NCBI GenBank assembly: GCA_964247755.1
Contig: CAXTVX010000004.1
Span: forward strand, 96,411 to 160,410
Source of the DNA: Lichenicola sp964247755
GTDB lineage: Bacteria; Pseudomonadota; Alphaproteobacteria; Acetobacterales; Acetobacteraceae
DNA length: 64,000 nt
Direction of reading: 5' to 3'
The first letter of the stretch is position 1. Every line of letters starts with the position of its first letter. Position numbers and translations under genes: made by a program. Shown one piece after another: positions 1 through 8,940 of this stretch. The notes beneath the pieces were generated by a model. That model did no database searches. It was not told where the DNA came from and worked only from the letters and a program-made list of their open reading frames with translations.

Positions 1-1
1 C

Positions 2-298
2 CGGACCCATGCGGCAGCGGCCTACCGGCTGGCGCCGACGCCGCAGGTGGCCGATACCCTGGGCGCCGTGCTGCTGGCCGATGGCAACCGGGGCGCCGAC
101 GCGCTGGCGCTGCTGCGGGAGGCCAGCAACGGGATGCCGCGCGACCCGTCAGTTCAGTTCCACCTGGCCGAGGCGCTGAAGCAGGACGGCAAGCCCGACG
201 CCGCCCGCGCGGTGCTCCGGCCGGTGCTGGACACCGCGACGCCGTTCGACGAGCGCGCCGAGGCGCAGCGCCTGATGCAGTCGCTGCAGAAGTCCTGA
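2..298 (+). CDS. C-terminal part of a TPR-repeat protein (PrsT-like), 5' end outside window
   Basis: The reading frame is open from the first bases of the window to a TGA at 296-298, so only the last roughly 98 residues are present; the GTG at 47 is an internal codon, not a start. The helical pattern (DTLGAVLLADG, PSVQFHLAEALKQDGKPDAAR) is that of tetratricopeptide repeats, and the ending resembles the C-terminus of the TPR proteins called PrsT in exosortase A/EPS loci. Such proteins act as scaffolds in polysaccharide export; that role is inferred. It ends 2 nt before the GT4 gene, so the two are probably co-transcribed. Confidence 0.7.
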   Translation, partial: RTHAAAAYRLAPTPQVADTLGAVLLADGNRGADALALLREASNGMPRDPSVQFHLAEALKQDGKPDAARAVLRPVLDTATPFDERAEAQRLMQSLQKS

Positions 299-300
299 CG

Positions 301-1587
301 GTGGACCGGGCACCCATCCTGGAGCCGTCGACCCTCCTGGAGCCGCCGGAATGCCGGCCGCACCTGCTGACCTTCAGCACGCTGTATCCCACCGCCGCGC
401 GGCCGCATCACGGCGTGTTCGTGGAAACCCGCCTGCGCCAGCTGGTGGGCACGGGAGCGGTTCGCAGCACGGTGCTAGCGCCGGTGCCCTGGTGTCCGGA
501 CTGGGTGCCGGAGCGTCCCGGGCGGACCCGGTCCACGCTGATCGCGCCGGTCGAGCAGCGACACGGGCTGGTGGTGCATCATCCGCGCTATGCTGCGATC
601 CCGCGCGTCGGCATGACGGCAGCACCCGCGCTGCTGGCGGCAAGCGCGCTGGGCTGGCTGCGACGGCTGGCTCCCGCGCAACGGGCCGGCTTCCACCTGG
701 TGGACGCGCACTACGTGTATCCCGACGGGGTGGCGGCGGTTGCCCTGGCCCGTGCGCTCGGCCGGCCGCTGGTGATCACCGCGCGCGGCTCGGACGTGAC
801 GCAGCTGCCCGACTACCGCCTGCCGCGGCTGATGATCCGCCGCACGCTGCAGGCGGCGGACGCGCTGATCGCGGTCAGCGCGGCGCTGGGCGAGCGGCTG
901 GTGTCGCTGGGCGCCGATCCGGCACGGGTGCACGTGCTGCGCAACGGCGTCGACCTCGCGCTGTTCCGGCCGCCGCCTGATCGCGCGCAGGCGCGCGCGG
1001 CCCTCGGTCTGGATGCCGCGGGGCCCGTGCTCCTGTCGGTCGGCCACCTGATCGAGCGCAAGGGACACGACCGGGTGATTGCCGCCCTGCCCCTGCTGCC
1101 GGAGACGGTGCAGCTGCTGGTGGTCGGCGAGGGTCCGCTGGAGGCGGAGTTGCGGGCGCTCGCGGTCCGCCTCGGCGTGGCGGGCCGGGTGCGGTTCCTC
1201 GGGCTGCGGCCGCCCACGGCGCTGCCGGCGATCTACGGCGCCGCCGACCTGCTGGTGCTGGCATCCAGCCGGGAGGGCTGGGCCAACGTGCTGCTGGAAG
1301 CGATGGCGTGCGGCACCCCGGTGGTGGCGAGCCCGATCCCGGGCAACGGGGAGGTGGTGCGGTCGGCCGTCGCGGGACTGATCGCCGAGACCAACACGCC
1401 GAAGGGACTGGCAGCGGCGATCTGCCGACTGCTGGCCGCAACGCCCGATCGGGCAGCGGTACGGGCATACGCCGAAGATTTCGGCTGGGAGGCGGTCAGC
1501 GCCGGGCAGATGCGGGTGTTCCGCCAGGCGGCGCTGAGCTACGGCGGCCGGCTGCCTGCCGACCGGCCGGCCGAGGCAGAAAGGTGA
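301..1587 (+). CDS. Glycosyltransferase family 4 (GT-B fold)
   Basis: A 428-residue GT4 protein that would transfer a nucleotide-activated sugar to a growing lipid-linked glycan at the cytoplasmic face of the membrane. The N-terminal domain (about 1-190) has the HGVFVETR region typical of GT4 acceptor domains. The C-terminal donor domain shows LSVGHLIERKGH near 245 and the retaining-GT4 signature SREGWANVLLEAMACGTPVV near 322-341, with the E-x7-E spacing. The start is GTG at 301, immediately after the TPR gene. Its stop overlaps the start of the acyltransferase gene, indicating translational coupling. Donor and linkage cannot be read from the sequence. Confidence 0.88.
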   Translation: MDRAPILEPSTLLEPPECRPHLLTFSTLYPTAARPHHGVFVETRLRQLVGTGAVRSTVLAPVPWCPDWVPERPGRTRSTLIAPVEQRHGLVVHHPRYAAIPRVGMTAAPALLAASALGWLRRLAPAQRAGFHLVDAHYVYPDGVAAVALARALGRPLVITARGSDVTQLPDYRLPRLMIRRTLQAADALIAVSAALGERLVSLGADPARVHVLRNGVDLALFRPPPDRAQARAALGLDAAGPVLLSVGHLIERKGHDRVIAALPLLPETVQLLVVGEGPLEAELRALAVRLGVAGRVRFLGLRPPTALPAIYGAADLLVLASSREGWANVLLEAMACGTPVVASPIPGNGEVVRSAVAGLIAETNTPKGLAAAICRLLAATPDRAAVRAYAEDFGWEAVSAGQMRVFRQAALSYGGRLPADRPAEAER

Positions 1588-2675
1588 CAGCACTGCCCGC
1601 CGCTGCTGGCGTCCCGCGGACGAGCCGGTTGACCGGGATCGAGGCCGGGCGGGGGATCGCGGCGCTGCTGGTAGTCGCGATGCACGCGCGCGGGCATCTG
1701 CTCAAGGCGTTCGGAGCGTTTCCGCATCAGGCGGTGTTCGCGTTCGGCCATACCGGCGTCGATTTCTTCTTCGTGCTGAGCGGCTTCATCATTCTGCATG
1801 TCCATCGGAACGACATCGGCCGGCCGGCCCGGCTGGGACACTATCTGGGGCGGCGCGTCACCCGGGTCTTGCCGCTCTACTTGGCGGTGCTGGCGGTGTC
1901 GCTGACATTGTCGGCGGTGCGCCATCCGTTGCCGTCGCCGCTGGCACTGGTCAACGCGGCGCTGCTTCTGCCGCTGCCGTTGCCTCTGCCAGTGCCGGTC
2001 GCCTGGACGCTGCAGCACGAGGCGGTGTTCTACGCCGTGTTCGCGATCCTGATCGTCAGCCGCCGCGTCGGAACGGCGTTGTTCGGTGTCTGGCTGCTGC
2101 TGATCGGCTGCGACATCCTGGCCGTTCGAACGGGTCCAGGGATCGGCCGGCTGGTCGACCTGTACAGCCCATTCGACCTCGAGTTCTTCCTTGGCATGCT
2201 GGCCGCGAACCTCGTGCATCGGGTCCGCATCCCCTATGCCTGGACAGTGTTGCTGCTTGGCGTCGCCGGGTTCTTCGGCCTGGGCGTTGCCGAGGATCTG
2301 CATCGGGTGGTCGGTCCGGCCAACGGCACGCATCTCGGCTACGGCCTGGCTTCGATGGTGATGGTGCTGGGTCTGGTGGAGCTGGAACGGCAAGAACGAT
2401 TGCCCACGCCACGAGCGCTGCTCCGGCTTGGTGGCGCATCCTACTCCCTCTACATCACGCATCTGCTCATTATCGGCGCCGCCTGGCAGCTGCTCGTACT
2501 GTGCAGGCTGGACGTGGTGCTGCCGGTATGGAGCCAGTTCGCGCTTCTGGTCGCAGGAGCGATGCTGGCAGGCATCGTGGTGTCGCGACTGATAGAGATG
2601 CCGCTGATCGGGGTCACGCGATGGCTGCTATCGACTGCTCATCCGCGGCTCCACAACCGACAACGCATTGCATGA
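1584..2675 (+). CDS. Acyltransferase 3 family integral membrane protein
   Basis: A 363-residue multi-pass membrane protein of the Acyltransferase_3 family (OafA/ExoZ type), which transfers acetyl, succinyl or other acyl groups to surface sugars. It has the family opening GIEAGRGIAALLVV with the conserved R followed by the MHARGH histidine, then GHTGVDFFFVLSGFII and about ten hydrophobic segments. I start it at the GTG at 1584, which overlaps the TGA of the GT4 gene and is preceded by AGAAAGG; the open frame extends further upstream but only as a shadow of the GT4 gene. Acetylation of the locus glycan is the likely role. Confidence 0.85.
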   Translation: MTALPAAAGVPRTSRLTGIEAGRGIAALLVVAMHARGHLLKAFGAFPHQAVFAFGHTGVDFFFVLSGFIILHVHRNDIGRPARLGHYLGRRVTRVLPLYLAVLAVSLTLSAVRHPLPSPLALVNAALLLPLPLPLPVPVAWTLQHEAVFYAVFAILIVSRRVGTALFGVWLLLIGCDILAVRTGPGIGRLVDLYSPFDLEFFLGMLAANLVHRVRIPYAWTVLLLGVAGFFGLGVAEDLHRVVGPANGTHLGYGLASMVMVLGLVELERQERLPTPRALLRLGGASYSLYITHLLIIGAAWQLLVLCRLDVVLPVWSQFALLVAGAMLAGIVVSRLIEMPLIGVTRWLLSTAHPRLHNRQRIA

Positions 2676-2803
2676 AGACGGCGTCGCCGCCCGGCGAACC
2701 AGGAGTGGTCAAGCAGGCTCGCCTCCAGCACGTGTCCTGGGTTACGTGCCTCATCCAGATCCCACACCTGCGCGCGGAGCCGCTGCCGACGAGCTCAGCA
2801 TAA

Positions 2804-2830
2804 CCGGATCAGGTGCGGTCACCTGACCGG
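2804..2830 (+). terminator. Hairpin, possible terminator of the acyltransferase operon
   Basis: The left arm CCGGATCAGGTG and the right arm CACCTGACCGG are complementary except for one bulged A, with a CGGT loop. It lies about 130 bp after the acyltransferase stop. There is no downstream T run, so factor-independent termination is uncertain and a regulatory or mRNA-stability role is possible. Confidence 0.4.
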
Positions 2831-2858
2831 CAACAGTGCTCGTCAAGACAACGAGCTG

Positions 2859-2896
2859 GACCGCAACCGGCGAACCACCGTGAACCGGTTGCGGTC
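2859..2896. repeat. Perfect 12-bp inverted repeat with 14-bp spacer
   Basis: The arms are GACCGCAACCGG (2859-2870) and CCGGTTGCGGTC (2885-2896). They match perfectly and can form a long hairpin or serve as a two-site operator. It sits 29 bp after the hairpin at 2804-2830 and about 290 bp before the flippase gene. Function unknown; terminator, operator, or trace of a vanished mobile element are all possible. Confidence 0.6.
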
Positions 2897-3188
2897 TGGA
2901 TCGAGGCTATTGCGCCGAGCGGGAGAAGTCCTGGTCCCTGAATCGGACGGCTGGCTGGATGGGGCGCCAGCAGCGCATGATCCAGCCCTGCCGCCGGACG
3001 ACAGAATGCCGTCCTATCGGCCGACGCCGATGTCGAAAAGAAACGATTCGAAACCTGTTTTTGAGCTGGATGTCGTATGACTGTGGGTTAGCCAAGGGAA
3101 CGAGAGGACGGAACAGGTGCAGCCCAAGAAAGGACGAAGTCACGGGCACCTCATGTCTTGTCCTGTCGAAATGGTCTAGTCTTTTCCC

Positions 3189-4637
3189 ATGAAACCCCTG
3201 CATTCTGCTCTCCTGCTTTCCTTTCTCGAAAGATACACGACCACTGTTGTGTATGCGGTCTCCAACATCATCCTTTCGCGCCTGCTCACCCCGCACGAGA
3301 CCGGCCTCTTCACGGTGGGCTTCGCCCTTACCGTCATGATCGGAACCTTTCGCGATTTCGGCGTCGCGACCTATGTCATCCAGGAGCCCGACCTCACCGA
3401 CCAGAAATGGCGCTCCACCCTCGGCGTTAGCATGATCACCAGCTGTTCCACCTTTGCCGCCGTGATCGTCATGAGCGTCGTCGCGGGACGTGTCTATCAT
3501 GATCTCGACGTCACCAGGGTGATGCTGATCTCGGGCCTGACCCTGCTGCTCATCCCGTTCAATGCCCTGGTGCTTACCTGGCTCCGGCGCGAGATGCGCT
3601 ATGGCGCACTCTACAAGCTCTCGCTCGCGGGGGCGCTGACACAGGCCACGATCACCATGGTCCTGGCCTGGGCCGGCCACGGAGCCATGAGCATGGCCTG
3701 GGGCAGTGTCGCCAATTCCTTCGTCATCCTCCTTGGCAGCATACGCCTGCGCCCGCGCCAGTTCAGCTACCGTCCCTCGCTCCAGGCATGGCGACCGATC
3801 GCGGGGTTGGGCGTCTACTCGACGATCGGCAACCTGTGCGACACGATCACCCCAAATGGCGCCGACCTGTTCATCGGCCGCCTGGCCGGACTTGCGGCCC
3901 TCGGTCAGTTCAGCAAGGGTGCAAGTCTTGTCGCCTTCGTCAACCAGGGGATGACGAGTGCGATCCTGCCGGTCATCCTGTCACTCTTCGCGCAGAAACG
4001 CCGTGTCGGCGAGCCGCTGGATGCGGCGCTCCCGCAGGCGCTGTGCCTGCTGACAGGGCTCACCTGGCCCGCCTTCGCCGGGCTGTCGGTGGTCACAGGA
4101 CCTGCGATCCGCCTGTTGTTCGGCCCACAATGGAACCTAGCGATCGCGCCGGCCAGCATCGTGGTATTTGCGGCGATGATTACGTCGATGACCGCTGTGC
4201 ACGCCGTCGTCTACCAGGCGACCGGAGCCATGCGCATGCGCATGATCGTGCAGCTCGCGATCACTCCGGCACAGCTTCTGGTGCTGTTTATAGCAGCTCA
4301 CGGCACATTGGTACAGGCCGCCTTCGGAACCATCGCAAGCGCCGTGATCGAGTATCTACCGTCCCAGATCATGGTAAACCGCATCTGTGCCACCTCGACA
4401 GGCGCCGTGGTCGCCTCGCTGTGGCCGAGCGCTGTCGTTGCCGGCTGCACCGCCGGAGCGGCCTCCCTGGCTTTCGTGTCGCCGATCACACCGCAGGCCT
4501 CCCTGCCCGCGCTCGCACTGGCAGTTGCTGCAGGCGCTTCGGGCTGGATCGGTGGCCTCGCTCTCACCCGCCATCCGCTTGGTCTGGAAGCAATACATAT
4601 CGTGAAGGACCGCCTATCAAAAGGCGACAAGTCATGA
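3189..4637 (+). CDS. Wzx-type polysaccharide flippase (MOP superfamily)
   Basis: A 482-residue polytopic membrane protein with about 12-14 hydrophobic segments, expected to flip lipid-linked repeat units across the inner membrane. The N-terminus (ERYTTTVVYAVSNIILSRLL, then FTVGFALTVMIGTFRDFGV and VIQEPDLT) is characteristic of polysaccharide-biosynthesis flippases of the Wzx/WzxC group. Residues near 215-225 (NGADLFIGRLAGLAALGQFS) fit the conserved central region. The start is the ATG at 3189, with only a weak ribosome site. It opens the lower-GC plus-strand block containing the GT2 and WsaF-like genes and probably serves the same glycan. Confidence 0.85.
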   Translation: MKPLHSALLLSFLERYTTTVVYAVSNIILSRLLTPHETGLFTVGFALTVMIGTFRDFGVATYVIQEPDLTDQKWRSTLGVSMITSCSTFAAVIVMSVVAGRVYHDLDVTRVMLISGLTLLLIPFNALVLTWLRREMRYGALYKLSLAGALTQATITMVLAWAGHGAMSMAWGSVANSFVILLGSIRLRPRQFSYRPSLQAWRPIAGLGVYSTIGNLCDTITPNGADLFIGRLAGLAALGQFSKGASLVAFVNQGMTSAILPVILSLFAQKRRVGEPLDAALPQALCLLTGLTWPAFAGLSVVTGPAIRLLFGPQWNLAIAPASIVVFAAMITSMTAVHAVVYQATGAMRMRMIVQLAITPAQLLVLFIAAHGTLVQAAFGTIASAVIEYLPSQIMVNRICATSTGAVVASLWPSAVVAGCTAGAASLAFVSPITPQASLPALALAVAAGASGWIGGLALTRHPLGLEAIHIVKDRLSKGDKS

Positions 4638-4829
4638 TCGGTTCAGTGACAGGTGGGACGTCAGGACCTGGTACGGCTCATGACAGGCCCGAAGGTTCCA
4701 GCCTTGCGCAGGGAGGGCCGAGTGGTGGAAGATGGAAGTCGTGTCAGATCCCAGGCAACCTTCCGTCCGCCGGCTCAGGCCGATCATCAGGCAATGCATG
4801 CAATTCGCAGTCAACGGGACAGGTCGACC

Positions 4830-6095
4830 ATGAGGTCTGCTGAGCCGACTGTCAGTGTGATTGTAACTACATATAATGGCTCCCTGTTGATAGATCAGAC
4901 GATCGCCAGTGTCCTTTCACAGACCTTTCGCGACTTCGAGTTCATCGTTGTCGATGATCTGTCTACGGATGATACTGCTGCGCGCATAAAGCGTTATGTT
5001 GACCCGAGAATCCGCTTCATATCCAACCCGCACAACCTCGGAGTTGTCGGAAGCCGTAATGTCGGCTTCTCCCTCGCGCGCGGACGCTATATCGCGGCTC
5101 TCGATCACGATGATCTCAGCGTGCCGGATCGACTGGAACATCAAGTCGCGTATCTCGACGCGCACCCGGATGTGGTGCTGGTCGGTTCGAGATGGCTGAA
5201 CTTCAGCAACGGGCAGACCTCGCTCGATCCCTACGAGATCATAGACCCGCCGCTCATCCGCTGGGCGCTCCATCTGTCAAACATCATGTGCTATTCGACC
5301 CTCATGGTTCGGGCCGAATGTGTCCGCCGTCTCTGCCCACCCCTGCGGCAGGAACGTGTTCTAGCCGACGATTTCGACTTCTATCACCGTCTACTTCGCC
5401 AAGGGCAGATTGCCCGCCTTCCGAAACCCCTCGTCGTTTACCGTCTGCATGGTAGCAACACCTTTCGGCTTCGAATGAACGAGATGCAGGATAATGCGGC
5501 TCTGGTACTGGAGGATGCCTACGAAGGCTGGTTCGGTACACGTGCCAAGGAGGTGTCGCAACTGATGACACGTCTCGTGGCCGGCCGTGAAGCGGCTCGG
5601 ACAGACGACGAGCTTTGCCGACTGCGGGAATGTCTGGAGCATATGGCCTGCTCGTTCATCACGGACAACAAGCCGTCGCCCCGCACGATCGATGCCATCC
5701 TGACCTCCATCAGGGATGTCTGGGCTCTTGCACTTGAGCGGCGGATCAGGAGGGGCGGATTGTCGTCGCTTCGGCATGTCCCCGAGGCTTGGATCAGAAA
5801 CGGCAGCTGCCGAGCCGAGCTCTTGAAAGCTGTCTTGTTCGCACTCGTTCCTGCGAAGGCCATCTTCCGGAGCGTCGGACGCTTGGCGAGGATTCGTCTA
5901 GCGACGAGACCGCGCTCCACAGTTCCCGGAGGTTTTTCGGGCACCGAGATCTGGCTCGATCTACCGTCGCCGACCTGGGACCGCGTCGCAACCTGGCTGG
6001 TAATGGTTGTGTGCATTCCCACGCTTGCACCACTTCTGTGGAGATCGGCTAAAGGAGCGGCTACGTCCTGTTCTGTCAGGTTTCTCGGCAGATGA
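4830..6095 (+). CDS. Glycosyltransferase family 2 with C-terminal hydrophobic segment
   Basis: A 421-residue GT2 enzyme. The GT-A domain begins VSVIVTTYNGS and continues through FIVVDDLSTDDT, GSRNVGFSLARG and the metal-binding DHDD near residue 90, with LADDFDFYHRLL near 175. The remainder is variable, and a hydrophobic helix near 390-405 may hold it at the membrane. I start it at the ATG at 4830, which has GGGACAGG upstream and places the GT2 motif at residue 8; the open frame extends to 4653 but that part has no domain content. It would add one sugar to the lipid-linked glycan; donor unknown. Confidence 0.85.
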   Translation: MRSAEPTVSVIVTTYNGSLLIDQTIASVLSQTFRDFEFIVVDDLSTDDTAARIKRYVDPRIRFISNPHNLGVVGSRNVGFSLARGRYIAALDHDDLSVPDRLEHQVAYLDAHPDVVLVGSRWLNFSNGQTSLDPYEIIDPPLIRWALHLSNIMCYSTLMVRAECVRRLCPPLRQERVLADDFDFYHRLLRQGQIARLPKPLVVYRLHGSNTFRLRMNEMQDNAALVLEDAYEGWFGTRAKEVSQLMTRLVAGREAARTDDELCRLRECLEHMACSFITDNKPSPRTIDAILTSIRDVWALALERRIRRGGLSSLRHVPEAWIRNGSCRAELLKAVLFALVPAKAIFRSVGRLARIRLATRPRSTVPGGFSGTEIWLDLPSPTWDRVATWLVMVVCIPTLAPLLWRSAKGAATSCSVRFLGR

Positions 6096-6158
6096 CGGCC
6101 GACTGATGACCTCTACATACGAGCCGGAGCCGCTTGGCTTCCTCGGACCCTGCTGACC

Positions 6159-7484
6159 ATGGCCTCACTCACCCAACCGATACGAAGGATCCTTGAGCAG
6201 CTTCGCCTACTTCATCGCAACCCTGAGGAGCTTCTACGGAACCTCAGGCAGTTCACCAACAGAACCGCGTTCTTGGATCAGCTTCTGGATACGCCTCGGA
6301 TCAGGAAACTCGATGTCGAGGTCATGACTGATGGAGGCGGCTCGCCGCTGGCGGCGAGTGTCAATGTTCTGCTTCCTCTTATTGGACGATCCGGCATGAC
6401 GGGCGGACCGAACACCGTCCTCCTGATCGCCGCACTGCTGGCTCATGACGGAATCCCGGTCCGCTTCATATCCTGCGACGCCCCTGTCGCCTCTGACACT
6501 GATTGGTTCTGGATCCATCTGGCGCAGCTGACAGGAATAGCCGACCGGCCTAGCGGGGCGGTGCTTCAGGACGCGTTCACGTCTCGGCTCCAGATCGGTG
6601 CTGACGATTTGGTCCTGGCCAGCTTCTGGACCACAGCCTATCAAGCGGCAGACTTGGTCTCGAAGACCCGGCGCGACCAGTTCATCTATCTGATCCAGGA
6701 TTTCGAGCCGGGCTTTTACCCGTGGTCCAGCCGCTACGCTTTAGCGGTGGCAAGTCTGAACCTGAGGTTTCACGCGGTGGTCAACGAGCGGACCCTGGCC
6801 GACTTCCTTTTCGAGTCGCGGATCGGGCGGTTCTCCGAGCCGGACTTCAAAAGCCATTGTACTGTATTCGAGCCTGCCATAGATCGTCGTCTTTTCGCGC
6901 CGGCCATGATCAGCAGAAGGCAGCTGCGGCGCATGCTGGTGTATGCCCGCCCCACCAACCCGCGCAACCTTCTTGGCCTGGCAGTAGCCGCACTCCGGAC
7001 CGCTATCGCTACACCCGCCTTCGCGGGGCATTGGGAATTTGTCGCGATCGGCGCCCGTGGAAGCCTGCCCTCCGTTCCTCTCGGAGCCGGAAGGATCCTG
7101 AAGGAGGCACCGTGGAGGGACTTGGCCGGTTATGCCGCCCTGCTGCAGGACTCCGATGTTCTTCTGTCGCCGATGCTGTCTCCTCACACCAGCTACCCGG
7201 TGTTGGAGATGGCCGCCTGCAACCGCATTGTGGTGACGACCAGCTTCGCCACGAAGACCGTGGCCTACTTGACCGCCTTGTCCCCGAACATCCTGGCTGT
7301 CGAAGCGACCGTCGAAGGACTGACGCAGGGTCTGGTTGCCGCCGCCGAACGCGTCGAAGCAGGCCAAGTCGCCGAGTCTTCCGTGAGACTTCCGGATACG
7401 TGGGAGAAGTCGCTCACCAACGTGAACAGTCTCGTCCGCGACTTGCTGGCCGTCCCTGACGACAGGGGTCCGCCGGTCCCGTGA
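6159..7484 (+). CDS. WsaF-like (rhamnosyltransferase-type) GT-B glycosyltransferase
   Basis: A 441-residue protein resembling WsaF, the rhamnosyltransferase of S-layer glycan assembly. Diagnostic stretches are GMTGGPNTVLLIAALLAHDG near 80-98, the motif QFIYLIQDFEPGFYPWSSRY near 175, and the donor-site region LLSPMLSPHTSYPVLEMAAC near 335. In this family the enzyme transfers rhamnose from a dTDP donor; whether this copy uses rhamnose is not shown, and no rmlABCD genes are in the window. It follows the GT2 gene by about 60 bp in the same orientation and closes the plus-strand block. Confidence 0.8.
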   Translation: MASLTQPIRRILEQLRLLHRNPEELLRNLRQFTNRTAFLDQLLDTPRIRKLDVEVMTDGGGSPLAASVNVLLPLIGRSGMTGGPNTVLLIAALLAHDGIPVRFISCDAPVASDTDWFWIHLAQLTGIADRPSGAVLQDAFTSRLQIGADDLVLASFWTTAYQAADLVSKTRRDQFIYLIQDFEPGFYPWSSRYALAVASLNLRFHAVVNERTLADFLFESRIGRFSEPDFKSHCTVFEPAIDRRLFAPAMISRRQLRRMLVYARPTNPRNLLGLAVAALRTAIATPAFAGHWEFVAIGARGSLPSVPLGAGRILKEAPWRDLAGYAALLQDSDVLLSPMLSPHTSYPVLEMAACNRIVVTTSFATKTVAYLTALSPNILAVEATVEGLTQGLVAAAERVEAGQVAESSVRLPDTWEKSLTNVNSLVRDLLAVPDDRGPPVP

Positions 7485-7653
7485 AACACACGCGGTAGGC
7501 TTCATCTGCACGCCTCTTCCTCAAACAGGCATCGGCTGAGGGCATGGTCTCCGTCCAAGGAGTCACTGCTGCATTATGTGATGCCGTCTTGCTGCGGCTC
7601 TGCTCCATGCGTGTCGACCGCGGCCGGCTTGAGAAGCGGCAGATCGTTGGAGT

Positions 7654-8940
7654 TCAGGCCGCATCGGGTACATGGCCGATGCCGCAGAGCGTCAGGAACC
7701 GCCGGCTCCGGCTTTCCCATTCCCTCCTCGCGGCATCTCTCAGACCGGCTTCGACGATGATGCGCCGCAAGGAAGCATCCTCGTAAAGCCGACGCATCGC
7801 CACCTCGATCGCGTCGACTGATCTGCCGTCGACCACCAGCCCGGTCTCGCCGTCACGCACCACGTCGCGGCTGCCACCGTCCCGGCCGGCAATTACTGGA
7901 AGGCCGCAGGAGTTGGCTTCCAGAAATGCTGACCCGACTTCCACGGTGCCTGCGTTGATCTCGCGGTTCGGCATGACGAACACGCGGCCGAGCCGGTAGT
8001 GCGGGACCAGCTCGTCCTCGGTCACCTGCCCGGCCAGGATCACCCGGTCCGCCACCCCTTCCTCCTGCGCGATGCGACGCAGCTCCGGCTCGAACGGCCC
8101 GGCGCCGACCATCAGGTAGCACGCGTCCGGCGCTGCCGGCAGAAGCCGGGCAAAGGCCCGGATCGCCTGGTCCAGCCCCTTCCTCTCCAGCAGCCCGCAC
8201 ACCGAGATGAACACGAAGCAGCCCTGGAGACCGTATCGCTGCAGCAGGTCCGGCCGTCCGGGCCCAGGCGAGAAGCGCGCGGCGTCGACGCCGTTCTCGA
8301 TCAGGCAGGTGCGCGACGCGGCGTCCGCCCCGAGCAGGGCCTGCACCACCCCCAGGGTGAACCGGCTGACCACGACGATCCGGTCTGCCGCCAGCAGGGC
8401 GGCGCGGCATCGCCGGTGGTCCGGATCGTACGGGTCCTGCGTGGTGATCTCCTCGCCGTGCACGTAGGCGATCAGCCGGAGCGGCAGCCCGAGCCGGACC
8501 AGCCGGCGCAGCAGGACCAGCAGCCAGCCGCTCGACAGCAGCTCGCCGACGCAGACCGTGCGTATCCCTCCGTGCCGCACCAGCCCGAGCACGGTGCGCA
8601 GCAGCCGCGCCCGGATGCGCAGGTCGCCGAGCCGGAACCGTGCTTGCCGCCAGAGGCCGAACCTCGGCACGCCCTCCCTGGGGTCGGGACGGATCAGCGT
8701 GCGAAGCAGGTCGAGCCGCCGCGTCCGGAACGGAGCCCGCCTGTCCTGCTCGCGCCAGCCGATCATTGGCAGCCCGTCGAGATAGCTCTGGCGCGGCGCC
8801 AGCACCAGGATGTCGTCCGGCGCGTGACGGGCCAGGTTGTCGTAGACGACCGCAGATCCGCCGCGCACCGGCGGGAAGTTGTTGGCGATCAGCAGCACCA
8901 CCGCGCGGCTTTGCGGCAGCGTCCGGTCCTGCCCGCTCAC
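7654..8940 (-). CDS. Glycosyltransferase family 4
   Basis: A 428-residue GT-B glycosyltransferase. The N-terminus VVLLIANNFPPVRGGSAVVY is the classic GT4 opening with its glycine loop. VVVSRFTLGVVQALLGA and LIENGVDAARFSPGPGRP mark the domain junction near 205-230, and VFISVCGLLERKGLDQAIRA near 255 begins the donor domain. The usual E-x7-E region is present as NAGTVEVGSAFLEANSCGLP near 345. The start is GTG at 8940, overlapping the stop of the deacetylase gene (GTGA), so the two are coupled. It is the last gene of the minus-strand run asnB, fusion, GT4, deacetylase, GT4. Sugar specificity unknown. Confidence 0.87.
   Translation of the reverse strand: MSGQDRTLPQSRAVVLLIANNFPPVRGGSAVVYDNLARHAPDDILVLAPRQSYLDGLPMIGWREQDRRAPFRTRRLDLLRTLIRPDPREGVPRFGLWRQARFRLGDLRIRARLLRTVLGLVRHGGIRTVCVGELLSSGWLLVLLRRLVRLGLPLRLIAYVHGEEITTQDPYDPDHRRCRAALLAADRIVVVSRFTLGVVQALLGADAASRTCLIENGVDAARFSPGPGRPDLLQRYGLQGCFVFISVCGLLERKGLDQAIRAFARLLPAAPDACYLMVGAGPFEPELRRIAQEEGVADRVILAGQVTEDELVPHYRLGRVFVMPNREINAGTVEVGSAFLEANSCGLPVIAGRDGGSRDVVRDGETGLVVDGRSVDAIEVAMRRLYEDASLRRIIVEAGLRDAARREWESRSRRFLTLCGIGHVPDAA

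Larger units (their letters stand above)
2676..3188. other. 513-bp intergenic gap with two strong inverted repeats
   Basis: No convincing gene is seen here. Short open frames (for example 2880-3080 plus and the large minus frame from 2907) lack family features. The gap holds two inverted repeats, annotated separately at 2804-2830 and 2859-2896, and then more AT-rich sequence running up to the flippase gene, which probably contains that gene's promoter. I could not assign -35/-10 boxes with confidence. Confidence 0.6.

Noticed and set aside
2907..3680. Minus-strand frame of 257 codons before and over the flippase gene
   Set aside because: It is antisense to the flippase start, is His/Asp/Gly-rich, and resembles no protein family.
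4653..4829. N-terminal extension of the GT2 gene from 4653
   Set aside because: The extra 59 residues have no domain content, and the ATG at 4830 has a better ribosome site and places the GT2 motif at residue 8.
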